From Acanthaster planci (taxonomy: Eukaryota; Echinodermata; Asteroidea; Valvatida; Acanthasteridae), in contig NW_019091413.1 of assembly GCF_001949145.1 (NCBI RefSeq), positions 1,508,920 to 1,521,119 on the forward strand: DNA of 12,200 nucleotides, read 5' to 3'. The notes under the pieces were generated by a model. That model did no database searches. It saw only the letters and a program-made list of their open reading frames with translations, and was not told the DNA's origin. Positions 1-7,328 of the stretch are shown in pieces (positions within the stretch are counted from its first letter, which is position 1; every line of letters starts with the position of its first letter). A program made the translations under genes and the position numbers.

Positions 1-178
1 GTCTTAAATTTTGGAAAAAAAAATCATTTTATTCAGTGACAGAATCAAATATTCCACATCACTTGTTATTGCCTTTCAGTACGGAACATTTCATCAGTCA
101 TCTTAGGCAATTATTGCCACTGCAATTGCAACAGTTTACATTATGCAAGGATTCTCATGCTAGCTTACATTAGGCAGT
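1..178. other. Left flank of DIRS element, no gene seen
   Basis: AT-rich sequence with no convincing coding potential. It ends where similarity to the ICR of the downstream DIRS element begins. No target site duplication is evident when compared with the right flank after 5049, as expected for elements that integrate by tyrosine recombinase. Confidence 0.5.
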
Positions 179-336
179 GAGTCTCCTGCGTTCACATACC
201 CCTGCCCAGCCTACATATGCAAATTTCGCATGTGCCTGTTACAATTCTCTGAAAAGACTTGATTATGCATACTGCCCCTTGACCCTCCACAATGCACTGC
301 GGTCCCGCCGCCATGTTCATCCTTCTTTTCTCAGTG
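179..336 (+). repeat. Left inverted terminal repeat of DIRS element
   Basis: This stretch is the reverse complement of 4871-5049. The best block, starting at the TACCCCTGCC motif and running through GACTTGAT and CTGCCCCTTGACCCTCCA, has roughly 15 mismatches in 126 bases. The outer end is about 21 bases shorter than that of the right copy. The start at 179 is set by where the ICR stops matching. Small ORFs across it are not genes: similar peptides appear on the minus strand of the right copy simply because the DNA is repeated. Confidence 0.87.
217..224. promoter_or_regulatory. Octamer (ATGCAAAT) in left inverted repeat
   Basis: This is a perfect POU/Oct-factor octamer, ATGCAAAT. The same octamer occurs in inverted orientation at 4983-4990 in the right repeat. 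Both lie where the ICR-complementary terminal segments end or just inside them. Function is inferred from the motif and its conservation only. Confidence 0.35.
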
Positions 337-497
337 CCTATCGTTTATGGACATGTCTTTTGGCATTTTCGGAGTTTCGAGTTCCATAACCTTTTACATT
401 CGTGAATTGACTTCATTCCGGTTCATAAATAATGTTTGATTGTTATCCAAGTGATAGACAACAAAGACCCTCATGTAAAAATTATTCTAAAGAAACG

Positions 498-512
498 ACG
501 TCATGATGACGT
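498..512. promoter_or_regulatory. CRE-like palindrome, repeat unit 1
   Basis: The arms ACGTCAT and ATGACGT flank one central base. They resemble back-to-back ATF/CREB half-sites. The equivalent position in unit 2 (about 660-683) has ATGATG and CATCAT arms around TACGTCA. Confidence 0.3.
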
Positions 513-830
513 GGATTCAGTGTTGAATTTTCAATATTCATTTCAGCCCATTGACTCTGTACACATTTTCAAGGCACAGTTTTGAAACCTTTGCGGTGTT
601 TGATCGTTATCAAAGTTACAGCCGACAAAGACCCTGATACAAGAATTATTTTAAGTAAATGATGTCATGATTACGTCATCATGTGATTTGGTATTGATTT
701 TTCAATATTTATTTCAGCCTATTGACTTTGCACACGTTTTTAAGCCAGCGTTTGGGTTAGTTTGAAAGGTTTGATCAACTTCAAAGTTGCAGACAACAAA
801 GACCCTGATGAAAGAATTTTGCTAAATTTA

Positions 831-838
831 TGACGTCA
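831..838. promoter_or_regulatory. Perfect CRE palindrome TGACGTCA, repeat unit 3
   Basis: An exact consensus ATF/CREB site lies at the same relative place as the palindromes of units 1 and 2. Positional conservation across diverged tandem units supports either a real regulatory or structural role or simple common descent. Confidence 0.35.
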
Positions 839-924
839 TCACCTATTTTTAAGTTGAATTTTGGATATTAAATCTCCCCCATAGATTTTGTACACGTTTT
901 TCATCAGCTACCGTTTTAATGTGT

Positions 925-1090
925 TGTGTATGGCCGTTTAATGGGGCTCACAGGCAGCCCTTTGTTCTCAATGTGGTGCGTGCGTTCAAATAATAACGGC
1001 CCAACACTGTATGGGTCTGGCCGTGGAATGGGGCTTGGTGGGTTGCCCCGCTCCTTTGTGGTGCAGTTTTGCGTTATCCAAGATTAACAG
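925..1090 (+). repeat. Weak two-copy repeat, about 81 bp apart
   Basis: Two stretches beginning TGTATGG (about 927 and 1008) both continue with GGCCGT, AATGGGGCT, a GCC-rich stretch, then CTTTGT or similar and TGTGGTGC. The similarity is patchy and judged by eye. It lies between the two clear tandem arrays of the element. Confidence 0.3.
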
Positions 1091-1144
1091 CCGTGACAGG
1101 GAGAGACCCAGTGGAGTGAATGGACTGGGCTTAAATGTGCTATG

Positions 1145-1430
1145 CCGCAACACTACCCTTGATCACTGATGACCACTACTGGAATTGATTGGGTTGAGCG
1201 TGTAACTACCGCAACACTACCCTTGATCTCTGACGGCCACTCTGTATACCTACTGATTGGGTTGAGCGTGCTGTGCCGCAACACTACCCTTGATCACTGA
1301 TGACCACTACTGAAATTGATCCGGTTGAGCGTGTAACTACCGTAACACTACCCTTGATCTCTGATGGCCTCTGTGTGTACCTACTGATTGGGTTGAGCGT
1401 GCTGTGTCACAACACTACCCTTGATCACGG
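1145..1430 (+). repeat. Tandem array with alternating 64/67-bp units (131-bp dimers)
   Basis: Five occurrences of a (C/T)C(G/A)(C/T)AACACTACCCTTGATC-like start lie at 1145, 1209, 1276, 1340 and 1407, giving spacings of 64, 67, 64 and 67. Odd units carry CACTGATGACCACTACT followed by GTGTAACTA. Even units carry CTCTGA(C/T)GGCC followed by ACCTACTGATTG and GTGCTGTG. The array is therefore two dimers plus a partial unit, which implies that an ancestral dimer was duplicated as a block. No coding role is apparent. Confidence 0.85.
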
Positions 1431-1480
1431 TTAACCAGAGCGTAGGGAGCTGTTCTCTTTCTTTATGCTGCAGATAAAGA

Positions 1481-3300
1481 GTGTCTCTACCTACCACATC
1501 CCCGAGCAACCGTGCCTATGGATGGCCCAGCGGGGCTTGCGGGGCGACGGTCCGCCGCCTGCTAGGTCCCTTACCGGCTTCTGCTCGCCATGCTTCTTCC
1601 ACTCAGAAATTGGGCCAGTCTACCCCCTCCAAGCGGGCAACAGGCTCCACAGCAAGTTTGCTGAGCTCCACTCCTTTTGCCATGGGCGAGTCTACAGCAC
1701 AACATGGCACACAGCCTCACGTTGCACTGACTAGACTGGTCCCTGTTCAGTTAAGGTTAGCTACGCCACACTTCAGGCACCGGGCTAACGCTCAGAGGTT
1801 ACATACCCAACGACCCCACGCCTCCCGGGCCAGCTATAATGACCGCCACACGCCATGAACTACAGCCATCAGACGAACTCCACAGTGGTTCACTCAGACG
1901 TGACTTGGACATTTCAATGCCTTGGGCCGACGCCCCATTGTCCCCGGGGGCAGTGCATTCAGAGGCGCCACCGAACTGCGTGGGCTCTTTACCAACTGCA
2001 TTTCGGGCTACAGAACCCATTGGCCTGCTGCATCACTGTGGTTTTTGAATGCTGTTGATCATCACGTCTTCTGGCTACCGGCTGGGGCTATCCGACCAGG
2101 GTACTTCCATCATGGCTCCCTGGCAGCTCAGCCCGCTTCAGCCAATCACGACCAACATTCTGGACATGCTGCTTACGCTGCGGGTTTTCAGGTTCTTCGG
2201 CCAGATCACCCGCACATAAGAAGTGTTAACACTAATTGTCTTCTGCGAGGTTCAAATTAAAAAATCTCGCTGTACATGTGAACAAGATACATATAATTCT
2301 TCATCTAATTTGATGACAGTGGTCCGCTCTCTCGGAGATGCTGTCCACTTTAGTAAGCCACCTCGAGTCAACCTCCACTCCCCCGGCAACTGCTCCTGAC
2401 CCAAATCCCCCGTGTGAGGATCTCCATCTGAATCCTCACCCAGATTTGTAACCGGCTCTGCTTCCGACTTCCAGCTTCATTGGCTTCACATCTGGCTCCG
2501 GCGGTCCGTCCGATACACGAATGCCCATTTATTTTAAGTTTGAATTGAATTTGCACTTAACAAATTCATTCCGGGTACAACTGCAGTGGTATGTTTCTTA
2601 TTCAGGCCTATGCCTCTGCCTTGATCTGTCTACTTTTGGGGTATCCAGGTGTGCGGGAGTTTGATGTGTACTCTACCAGGCCACTTTACGCCATTTGCTT
2701 GTATGGCCCCTATACATGTACATGGATAGTGAATGTGAGTCTGGGTCACAAGTGCTTAACCCTGACAGTGGCTCCAACAATAGGTCATAGGCCTACTACC
2801 TTGACACTATGCATCATACTGCCGGTTAGCACCCAAGACCCCTGTGCCTGGGGCCAGCTAGGTGGGGAACAGAGAAATCTGCCTGCTATACGGACCTCTC
2901 TCCACCATTCTCTGCAGTTATTCACCGTGTGATACGATCAGCCTACCGTGTGTGTCTTATTCTCCCCACTGTTTTTTTTGTTCATTAATGTCTGCGGTAG
3001 ATGTCAATGCCCCACCTGCAGACCCAATGTCCCATCGAGCCCTCCGACGTCTGAAAAACTTTGTCATCGGGGACACTCAGGCACGTTAACAATCAAACAC
3101 AATCTCTGGACAGGCTCCCTTTATCTCTGACTGGTGGTCACGCCATTCAATTCAGTATCCATGCCTCGGGTGTCCAAGTTCACCAAACTTCACATTGTGA
3201 CAAATTCTACATGCTCCTTTCACCAAAAATTCCTGGCTCTCCCTTTATTCTTCTGTTCGGCCTGGCCATGCTCCACATACTATCCGGACACAAGTTCCTT
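1481..3300 (+). pseudogene. Gag-position region of DIRS element, highly degenerate
   Basis: In DIRS elements the gag ORF lies between the left repeat and the RT/RNase H ORF, which is the place of this stretch. Only broken plus-strand reading frames are visible. One (1481-1858) is rich in Ser, Thr, Pro and His. Another (2317-2451, continuing past a TAA to about 2660) is proline-rich and begins QWSALSEMLSTLVSHLES, which could form a short helix. I cannot match these to a gag family with certainty, and the call rests mainly on position. Alternatives are unrelated captured DNA or a nested insertion. Confidence 0.3.
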
Positions 3301-3305
3301 TGTAG

Positions 3306-3380
3306 TGGGCATGTCCAAAGTGTTATTACTGTGAATGTTATGAGGTCTGGCAAAAGTGTGCCTACTGTCGGCACTCGCTT
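3306..3380 (+). other. Cys-rich coding remnant, possible zinc-binding motif
   Basis: The frame starting at 3306 reads a short peptide, WACPKCYYCECYEVWQKC followed by AYCRHS, with six cysteines and one histidine within 22 residues. Such spacing resembles metal-binding knuckles found at the end of some retrotransposon gag proteins. The frame has a stop just upstream (TAG at 3303) and no flanking support, so it may be a coincidence. Confidence 0.25.
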
Positions 3381-3429
3381 CTGTTAATGGCTTGCCATGG
3401 TTGCCTTTCTGGCCGATCGCCGCGTAATT

Positions 3430-3775
3430 GAAACGAAGAGGTGTACTTGGCAAGTTTTTTGTTGATATCACCAGCTTATCCGCTCATGCTCTTTGTTCTA
3501 GCAGATAAATGGGAATATTATAATACCTGGATGCTGAATAAAATAGGATATCTGGATTATTAAATCATAGAGTGATCTTTGGAAGCTCCTTACATTCAGT
3601 TTTTCCACTTTTACAATGCATGTTGAATGACCTTAATTTCCCATGCGTGTAATGGTATGGCTGTAGTCCTCTATATCTCAAGGATACAAATGGCCACTTT
3701 GAACATAGTTCAATATAATAAGGCTCATTATTCATTTCTTAGTGAATAATTTAGCCTTTTTTTTGCATGTGGGCT
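3430..3775. other. AT-rich noncoding stretch where RT would be expected
   Basis: The sequence becomes AT-rich with stops in all frames, up to the point where RNase H homology begins abruptly after GGGCTGGCCTTAC. An autonomous DIRS element would have reverse transcriptase here. The stretch is either a replacement following deletion or a small nested insertion. No terminal repeats were recognised. Confidence 0.5.
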
Positions 3776-4390
3776 GGCCTTACTTTCGTCCCTCCAAGTC
3801 CGCATGTGACTGTGACGATGGATGCGTCACTATACGGATGGGGAGCCTCTCTTTCTCCTCTCTGCGCCTCTGGGATCTAGGACACTGCCTGTCAAGGCCT
3901 ACATATCAATGTGTTAGAACTCCAAGCGGTGTTCAATGCTCTTCGTCACTTCCGACAGCACTTAGTAGGTTTTTCCGTTCGAGTCCAGAGCGACGCCTCA
4001 ATGACAGTGACGTACATCAATCATCAGGGTGGCACTGGCCCTCCTCAACTCCTGCGCCCTTGCGTGGCAGCACTTCATGTGGACGATTGATCAGGGGATC
4101 AGCCTTCAAGCTGTCCACATAACAGAACCAGCAACAGCACAGCAGAGGCACTCTCTCGGGTCCTGTCCGACCGACAGAGTGGACTCTTTATCCGAATGTT
4201 GTCAGCCAGATTTTTGCGGAGATCGAGCATCCTCAATTCGACCTCTTCTCTCCCGCCAGCAATGCCCACCTTCCAACGTTCTGCTCCAGACGCCCTACAG
4301 ATTGACTGGTTGGGTCCTCTGGCATATGCCTTCCCTCCAATCTCCCTCATCCCGCGGGTCTTGTCCAAGATAGAACGAAGCTATGTCAGA
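3775..4390 (+). pseudogene. DIRS RNase H domain and downstream linker, broken
   Basis: In frame from 3806 the sequence reads VTVTMDASLYGWGASL, then HINVLELQAVFNALRHF, then VRVQSDASMTVTYINHQGG. These give the RNase H acidic residues: Asp at 3821, Glu at 3917 and Asp at 3992. The frame is interrupted by TAG at 3878 and TGA at 4088. The next block, WTIDQGISLQAVHI, is in another frame, and AEALSR returns to the first frame at about 4142. EIEHPQFDLFSPASNAHLP (about 4219) and IDWLGPLAYAFPPISLIPRV (about 4298) then follow in different frames. These blocks match the well-known order in DIRS RT/RNase H polyproteins, and the frameshifts make this a pseudogene. The enzyme would have degraded RNA in RNA-DNA hybrids during retrotransposition. 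Confidence 0.85.
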
Positions 4391-4521
4391 TCCTCCTCAT
4401 CACCCAGTTCTGGCCTTGCGTCTATATTCGCCTGGGGTCAATGGCTGTTCACTCACAAGATATACATCGGCCGACAACATTTTACTAGAGGGTGTGACGA
4501 CCAAGATGATCACGACTTCCT

Positions 4522-4732
4522 GTGAGTTCCATTGAAGACTTCTTAATGTATCTGTTCCACTTGGGCCTCCAGGTTACTGCCATCCGCAATTACTTTTTTG
4601 CCTTGTCGGCTGGTGGATACTTCGACTTGGGAGCTTCTCCTGGTGAGTGTTCGCTCTTGCAACACCCGCCTTATGTTCCTGGTAGTAACTACACTCCCAT
4701 TGCCGACCCACTTCCAGGGTTCGGTGCCACTC
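4522..4732 (+). pseudogene. DIRS tyrosine recombinase, N-terminal fragment
   Basis: The reading frame gives SSIEDFLMYLFHLGLQV then TAIRNYFFALSA, followed by FDLGASP and QHPPYVPG. This resembles the N-terminal core-binding domain of DIRS recombinases: an FLxYLxxxGL helix, then an SxIxxYxxAL helix, then a WDL...PPxxPL block. Everything after that is absent, including the Arg...His-x-x-Arg...Tyr catalytic residues, and the sequence runs straight into the ICR. The missing core implies an internal deletion of several hundred bases. Family assignment is by motif memory plus context. Confidence 0.65.
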
Positions 4733-4827
4733 TGCATATGTAGGCTGGGCAGGGGTATGTGAACGCAGGAGGCTCCTCCCCCACGTGGAGTGGGTCAGGT
4801 CTCCTAGTGATACTTACCTCTGCCCAG
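4733..4827. repeat. Internal complementary region (ICR) of DIRS element
   Basis: Bases 4733-4775 are the reverse complement of the left terminus (179-221) with 1 mismatch in 43. Bases 4776-4827 are the reverse complement of the right terminus (4998-5049) with 2 mismatches in 52. The two blocks abut exactly at 4775/4776, so the ICR is a template of the joined element ends. In the DIRS1 replication model the ICR is used to complete the termini and align them for circularisation. This is the strongest single piece of evidence for the element class. Confidence 0.93.
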
Positions 4828-4982
4828 GTGCTCCCCGCCCATCCTACCCCACTTTGGCTCCCGTGGTTTTCACCGCTTAGAAAAGGACGGACATGGCCGC
4901 AGGATCGCAGTGCATTATGGAGGGTCAAGGGGCAGTATGCACGATCAAGTCTTTTCGGTGAATTGTAATAGACACGTGGGAA

Positions 4983-4990
4983 ATTTGCAT
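4983..4990. promoter_or_regulatory. Octamer (ATTTGCAT) in right inverted repeat
   Basis: This is a perfect octamer, the mirror counterpart of the one at 217-224. The surrounding ten bases are also conserved between the two repeats, while neighbouring bases have changed. Confidence 0.35.
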
Positions 4991-5007
4991 ATGAAGGCTG
5001 GGCAGGG

Positions 5008-5015
5008 GTAAGTAT
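5008..5015 (+). promoter_or_regulatory. Consensus 5' splice donor GTAAGTAT at the DIRS right end
   Basis: GGG followed by GTAAGTAT matches the metazoan 5' splice site consensus, facing out of the element into the right flank. The left repeat carries the weaker GTATGT form on the minus strand, also facing outward. Use as a splice site is not shown. Confidence 0.3.
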
Positions 5016-5192
5016 CACTAGGAGACCCGACCCACTCCACGTGGGGGAGAAAGTTCATGTGAGGCGTCATCCCAAAATTGACTAAGCATTCTTCCGCATA
5101 TTGTCAGTGTTTTTCCGATCGGTCTGGCGTTGCTAAGTAGGGGGGAAATCCGCGGACGTGATGGATTTGTGCGCTGAAGTGTGAGTGGTTTA

Positions 5193-5381
5193 ATGAGCCA
5201 GGCGGCCGTGTGCCCTTTTGTCATCACGACAAAAAGCATCATGAATAAGTATGATTTCTCTGGACCTCATGAATACCAACAGCTGTTCTGCGTACAATTT
5301 GTTCCCCCACTTCCAGTTTCAACATTTATTAAAGACGATGGGGTCGTTGCGGTCGTGAAGAGATTTTTTCCCAAACTTTGA
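5193..5381 (+). CDS. Unassigned small ORF, 62 codons, doubtful
   Basis: An ATG at 5193 opens a frame of 62 residues ending KRFFPKL and containing a hydrophobic centre (FCVQFVPPLPVSTFI). It starts about 145 bases after the DIRS right end. I recognise no family, and there are no clear promoter, splice or polyadenylation signals. An ORF of this length can arise by chance, so the call is weak. Confidence 0.12.
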   Translation: MSQAAVCPFVITTKSIMNKYDFSGPHEYQQLFCVQFVPPLPVSTFIKDDGVVAVVKRFFPKL

Positions 5382-5404
5382 CATGTACAAGCTTGTGCAT
5401 ACGT

Positions 5405-5423
5405 ACATGTGTTGTACACATGT
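5405..5423. repeat. Perfect 8-bp hairpin ACATGTGT/ACACATGT
   Basis: The arms at 5405-5412 and 5416-5423 are exact reverse complements separated by TGT. GACATG at 5380-5385 and CATGTC at 5425-5430 add an outer pair of complementary hexamers. Confidence 0.6.
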
Positions 5424-6594
5424 GCATGTCCAATGGTCAATGCACACTGAGACAAAATTGGGAGCTCGCTACGAACTTGCCATAGTACTTCCACGTTTAA
5501 ACGATACATTAATACTATTTTGGAATCTTGTTTTCCATCCAATATCCACGAGCAACTTTGGTTTCAACAGTTTTATACGTTTTTCCAAAGTTTATTAAGG
5601 CATTACAATTTCGTGGAATATTATGATTGGAGGCGGTGTGACATTTTCTGAATGAGTTTGTTGACCCAAACGGTTATGTTTATTGCAGGTTTGACTCGAC
5701 AGAACAATCGTAAGATATGTGAAAACAGCAAAAACAGTATGCTCAACAGGAATTTCCTACCTTACAGGATATAAAATCAAACTGTATTACGAGTGAATTG
5801 TGTTCCGGTTTTTTTTTTTCCATGAAATAATTTTGTAATGCTCTGCAGCTGAAATGCCACACCTTGCGTGTTCTTGGTGGGTTATTAATGAATTCTCACC
5901 GCGTGCATTTTACACCATCATGTGATCCGGGGCCATAGAAATTTACTGTACATACCCGCTCTACACACCATGTGTACATGTACATCTGCCACTGAGCGCG
6001 GATGCAGAATATAAAGTACAGTACATGTACTGAAACTCGTTTTCCATTTTTCGTTGTGTTGATATTTTTTTAATTTTTTCTAAGTACATTCCGTTTGCTA
6101 TCAATACCTTGCCATATCAAAGCCGAACATCCAAACCAACCAGTGCATGTGTTGATCGGTTTAGTTCTGTTCGAAAGTACCATGTTCTATGATTTTGGGC
6201 TTGATCCTGCAGTTTGGCTGCAGCACTAGCTGTCGCTCTCAAAAGGTGGTTTAGCCGCTGGTCTCTTTTCTTTGTTCCTTCATGCGACTGGGTGTTTGTA
6301 GGTACGTGTATATCTCATGTTCATAAAACCTTAAACTCGGAACAAACCTAGTAATTGTTTTGATGTCAGCATGTTTTTATGTGGAGTCATGTGGAGTCGC
6401 AAAACCAGTGTCAATTCAATACCATTGACAACTAGTGGCTTTCCCTTCTAATCCTCGTTGAAATAATGGCCACTTGTCACTTTCAAACATGAAAAACACT
6501 GACTGTTTTATCGTGTTGACGTTTGGGAATTACAAGCGGCAAATGAATAGTGTTTGGTAGGTTCTGTGCACAAATTATTGGGAGCCAAAGACGA

Positions 6595-6641
6595 TGTTCA
6601 GTACAGCTGAATGTTCAGTATAGCGGTGTTCGGTATAGCGG
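6595..6641 (+). repeat. Short tandem repeat, about 15-bp unit
   Basis: Three successive units are seen: TGTTCAGTACAGCTGA (6595-6610), TGTTCAGTATAGCGG (6612-6626) and TGTTCGGTATAGCGG (6627-6641). A further partial CGTTCC follows. The last two units differ at one base. No function is suggested by the sequence. Confidence 0.7.
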
Positions 6642-6814
6642 CGTTCCACTGTAGTAGCTTATAAAATAGATAAAGAACCATAACTAATAACCCGAAAGAG
6701 AATTTGGACTGATCTGAAACTAAACTTTATTTTTGAAACTTTGGAAGTTTACCTCATGTAAATTATATCATCTCTGTTTCACCCCTCAAGATAATGGTAT
6801 AGTCCAAATCAATT

Positions 6815-6886
6815 ATGACCTCTCCGGAGGAGCTGCAGGACCAGCTCTTCTCAAACAGAATCTCCACTTCAATATTGAGACATTAA
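6815..6886 (+). CDS. Unassigned 23-codon ORF, GC-ending codons
   Basis: The frame MTSPEELQDQLFSNRIS continues for six further residues and a TAA. Its first half uses codons ending mostly in G or C (CCG GAG GAG CTG CAG GAC CAG CTC TTC) within AT-rich surroundings. That hints at an exon relic or a short peptide, but no family or splice structure is evident, and a chance ORF is likely. Confidence 0.12.
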   Translation: MTSPEELQDQLFSNRISTSILRH

Positions 6887-7214
6887 GCTTTTTAATTTTC
6901 AAATCACAGTAACTCACTTCACCAAAATGCAAGGATGCATGTGGTTGCCACATTTGTTGTTTTATGATGTGTTAACGATGGGCGCTGTTGATGCGCAGGT
7001 GAACGGTTTTTGACTGACGTACGCTGGCCTACGTGTGAAAGCGAACTGTACTTGTGCATGTACGTGAATGTGATCAGTTAATTGTGCACGTGTACATTTA
7101 CATGTATATTACATGTACGGTTTGTGTGGTCGCGAAGTCACTGTGGTACTGCAGCAGTCAACTCGCTGCGGAATGAATCATTATTTGACAATTCTCAGCA
7201 TTGCATTTTTGTAG

Positions 7215-7328
7215 ATGAAACACAAGTTGAAGATTAATTCACCAACCACAATTACCTTGAAAGCAAAGGAAAAGAATGTCGTTCTTAAGAGCCAGATCAA
7301 ACTGTCCTGGCAGACAGGAATGTCCTGA
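7215..7328 (+). CDS. Unassigned 37-codon lysine-rich ORF
   Basis: An ATG follows directly on a TTGCATTTTTGTAG stretch that resembles a 3' splice site. The frame gives a basic peptide starting MKHKLKINSPTT and containing KAKEKNVVLKSQIKL before a TGA. It could be an exon fragment or a chance ORF. I recognise no domain, and it does not match the parts of USP8 that I know. Confidence 0.12.
   Translation: MKHKLKINSPTTITLKAKEKNVVLKSQIKLSWQTGMS

Larger units (their letters stand above)
434..905 (+). repeat. Three tandem units of about 164-171 bp with CRE-like palindromes
   Basis: Units start at 434, 598 and 769, each with GTTTGAT followed by a conserved ACAAAGACCCT(C/G)AT block. Each then has a TGACGTCA-like palindromic core, and each ends in TTTTCAATAT (or a similar form) and a TGTACACGTTTT-like stretch. 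The units are diverged from one another. They lie directly inside the left inverted repeat, ahead of any coding remnant, where an enhancer or leader might be expected. No coding potential is seen. Confidence 0.8.
179..5049 (+). mobile_element. DIRS-type retrotransposon, non-autonomous and degenerate
   Basis: The element is bounded by inverted terminal repeats (179-336 and 4871-5049, about 88% identical over the ~126 bp that align well). It carries an internal complementary region at 4733-4827, the diagnostic arrangement of DIRS1-type elements. These replicate through a circular intermediate and integrate with a tyrosine recombinase instead of an integrase. Plus-strand coding remnants lie in DIRS order: a gag-position region, RNase H with INVLELQAV and VQSDAS motifs, then a recombinase N-terminus. 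No reverse transcriptase signature (a YLDD-like box with flanking blocks) was found between 2260 and 3780, and the catalytic part of the recombinase is missing. The element therefore cannot be autonomous. Its total length is about 4.9 kb. What is seen is the repeat architecture and the RNase H motifs; trans-mobilisation is inferred. Confidence 0.88.
4871..5049 (-). repeat. Right inverted terminal repeat of DIRS element
   Basis: This is the reverse complement of the left repeat, with the same GACTTGAT, CTGCCCCTTGACCCTCCA and octamer landmarks. At its outer end it carries about 21 extra bases, finishing CCACGTGGGGGAG, that the left copy lacks. A longer right terminus is known for DIRS1-type elements. 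The last 52 bases are mirrored in the ICR. Confidence 0.87.

Noticed and set aside
177-389. Small ORF with a look-alike on the minus strand at 4689-5018
   Set aside because: The peptide similarity reflects the inverted terminal repeats of the DIRS element, not a conserved gene.
1145-1430. CRISPR-like array
   Set aside because: The units are contiguous and similar throughout with no unique spacers, and the window is eukaryotic.
1799-2020. Minus-strand ORF of 73 codons rich in Gly and Ser
   Set aside because: It overlaps the plus-strand gag-position frames and shows no recognised motif. It is probably a GC-rich antisense shadow.
2700-2815. YMYMDS and YYLDT strings resembling the RT YxDD box
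   Set aside because: The second Asp is missing in both, they are in broken frames, and no other reverse transcriptase blocks flank them.
4810-4818. ATACTTACC, identical to the 5' end of U1 snRNA
   Set aside because: The following bases do not continue as U1, and the match is explained by the ICR being the reverse complement of a GTAAGTAT at the element's right end.
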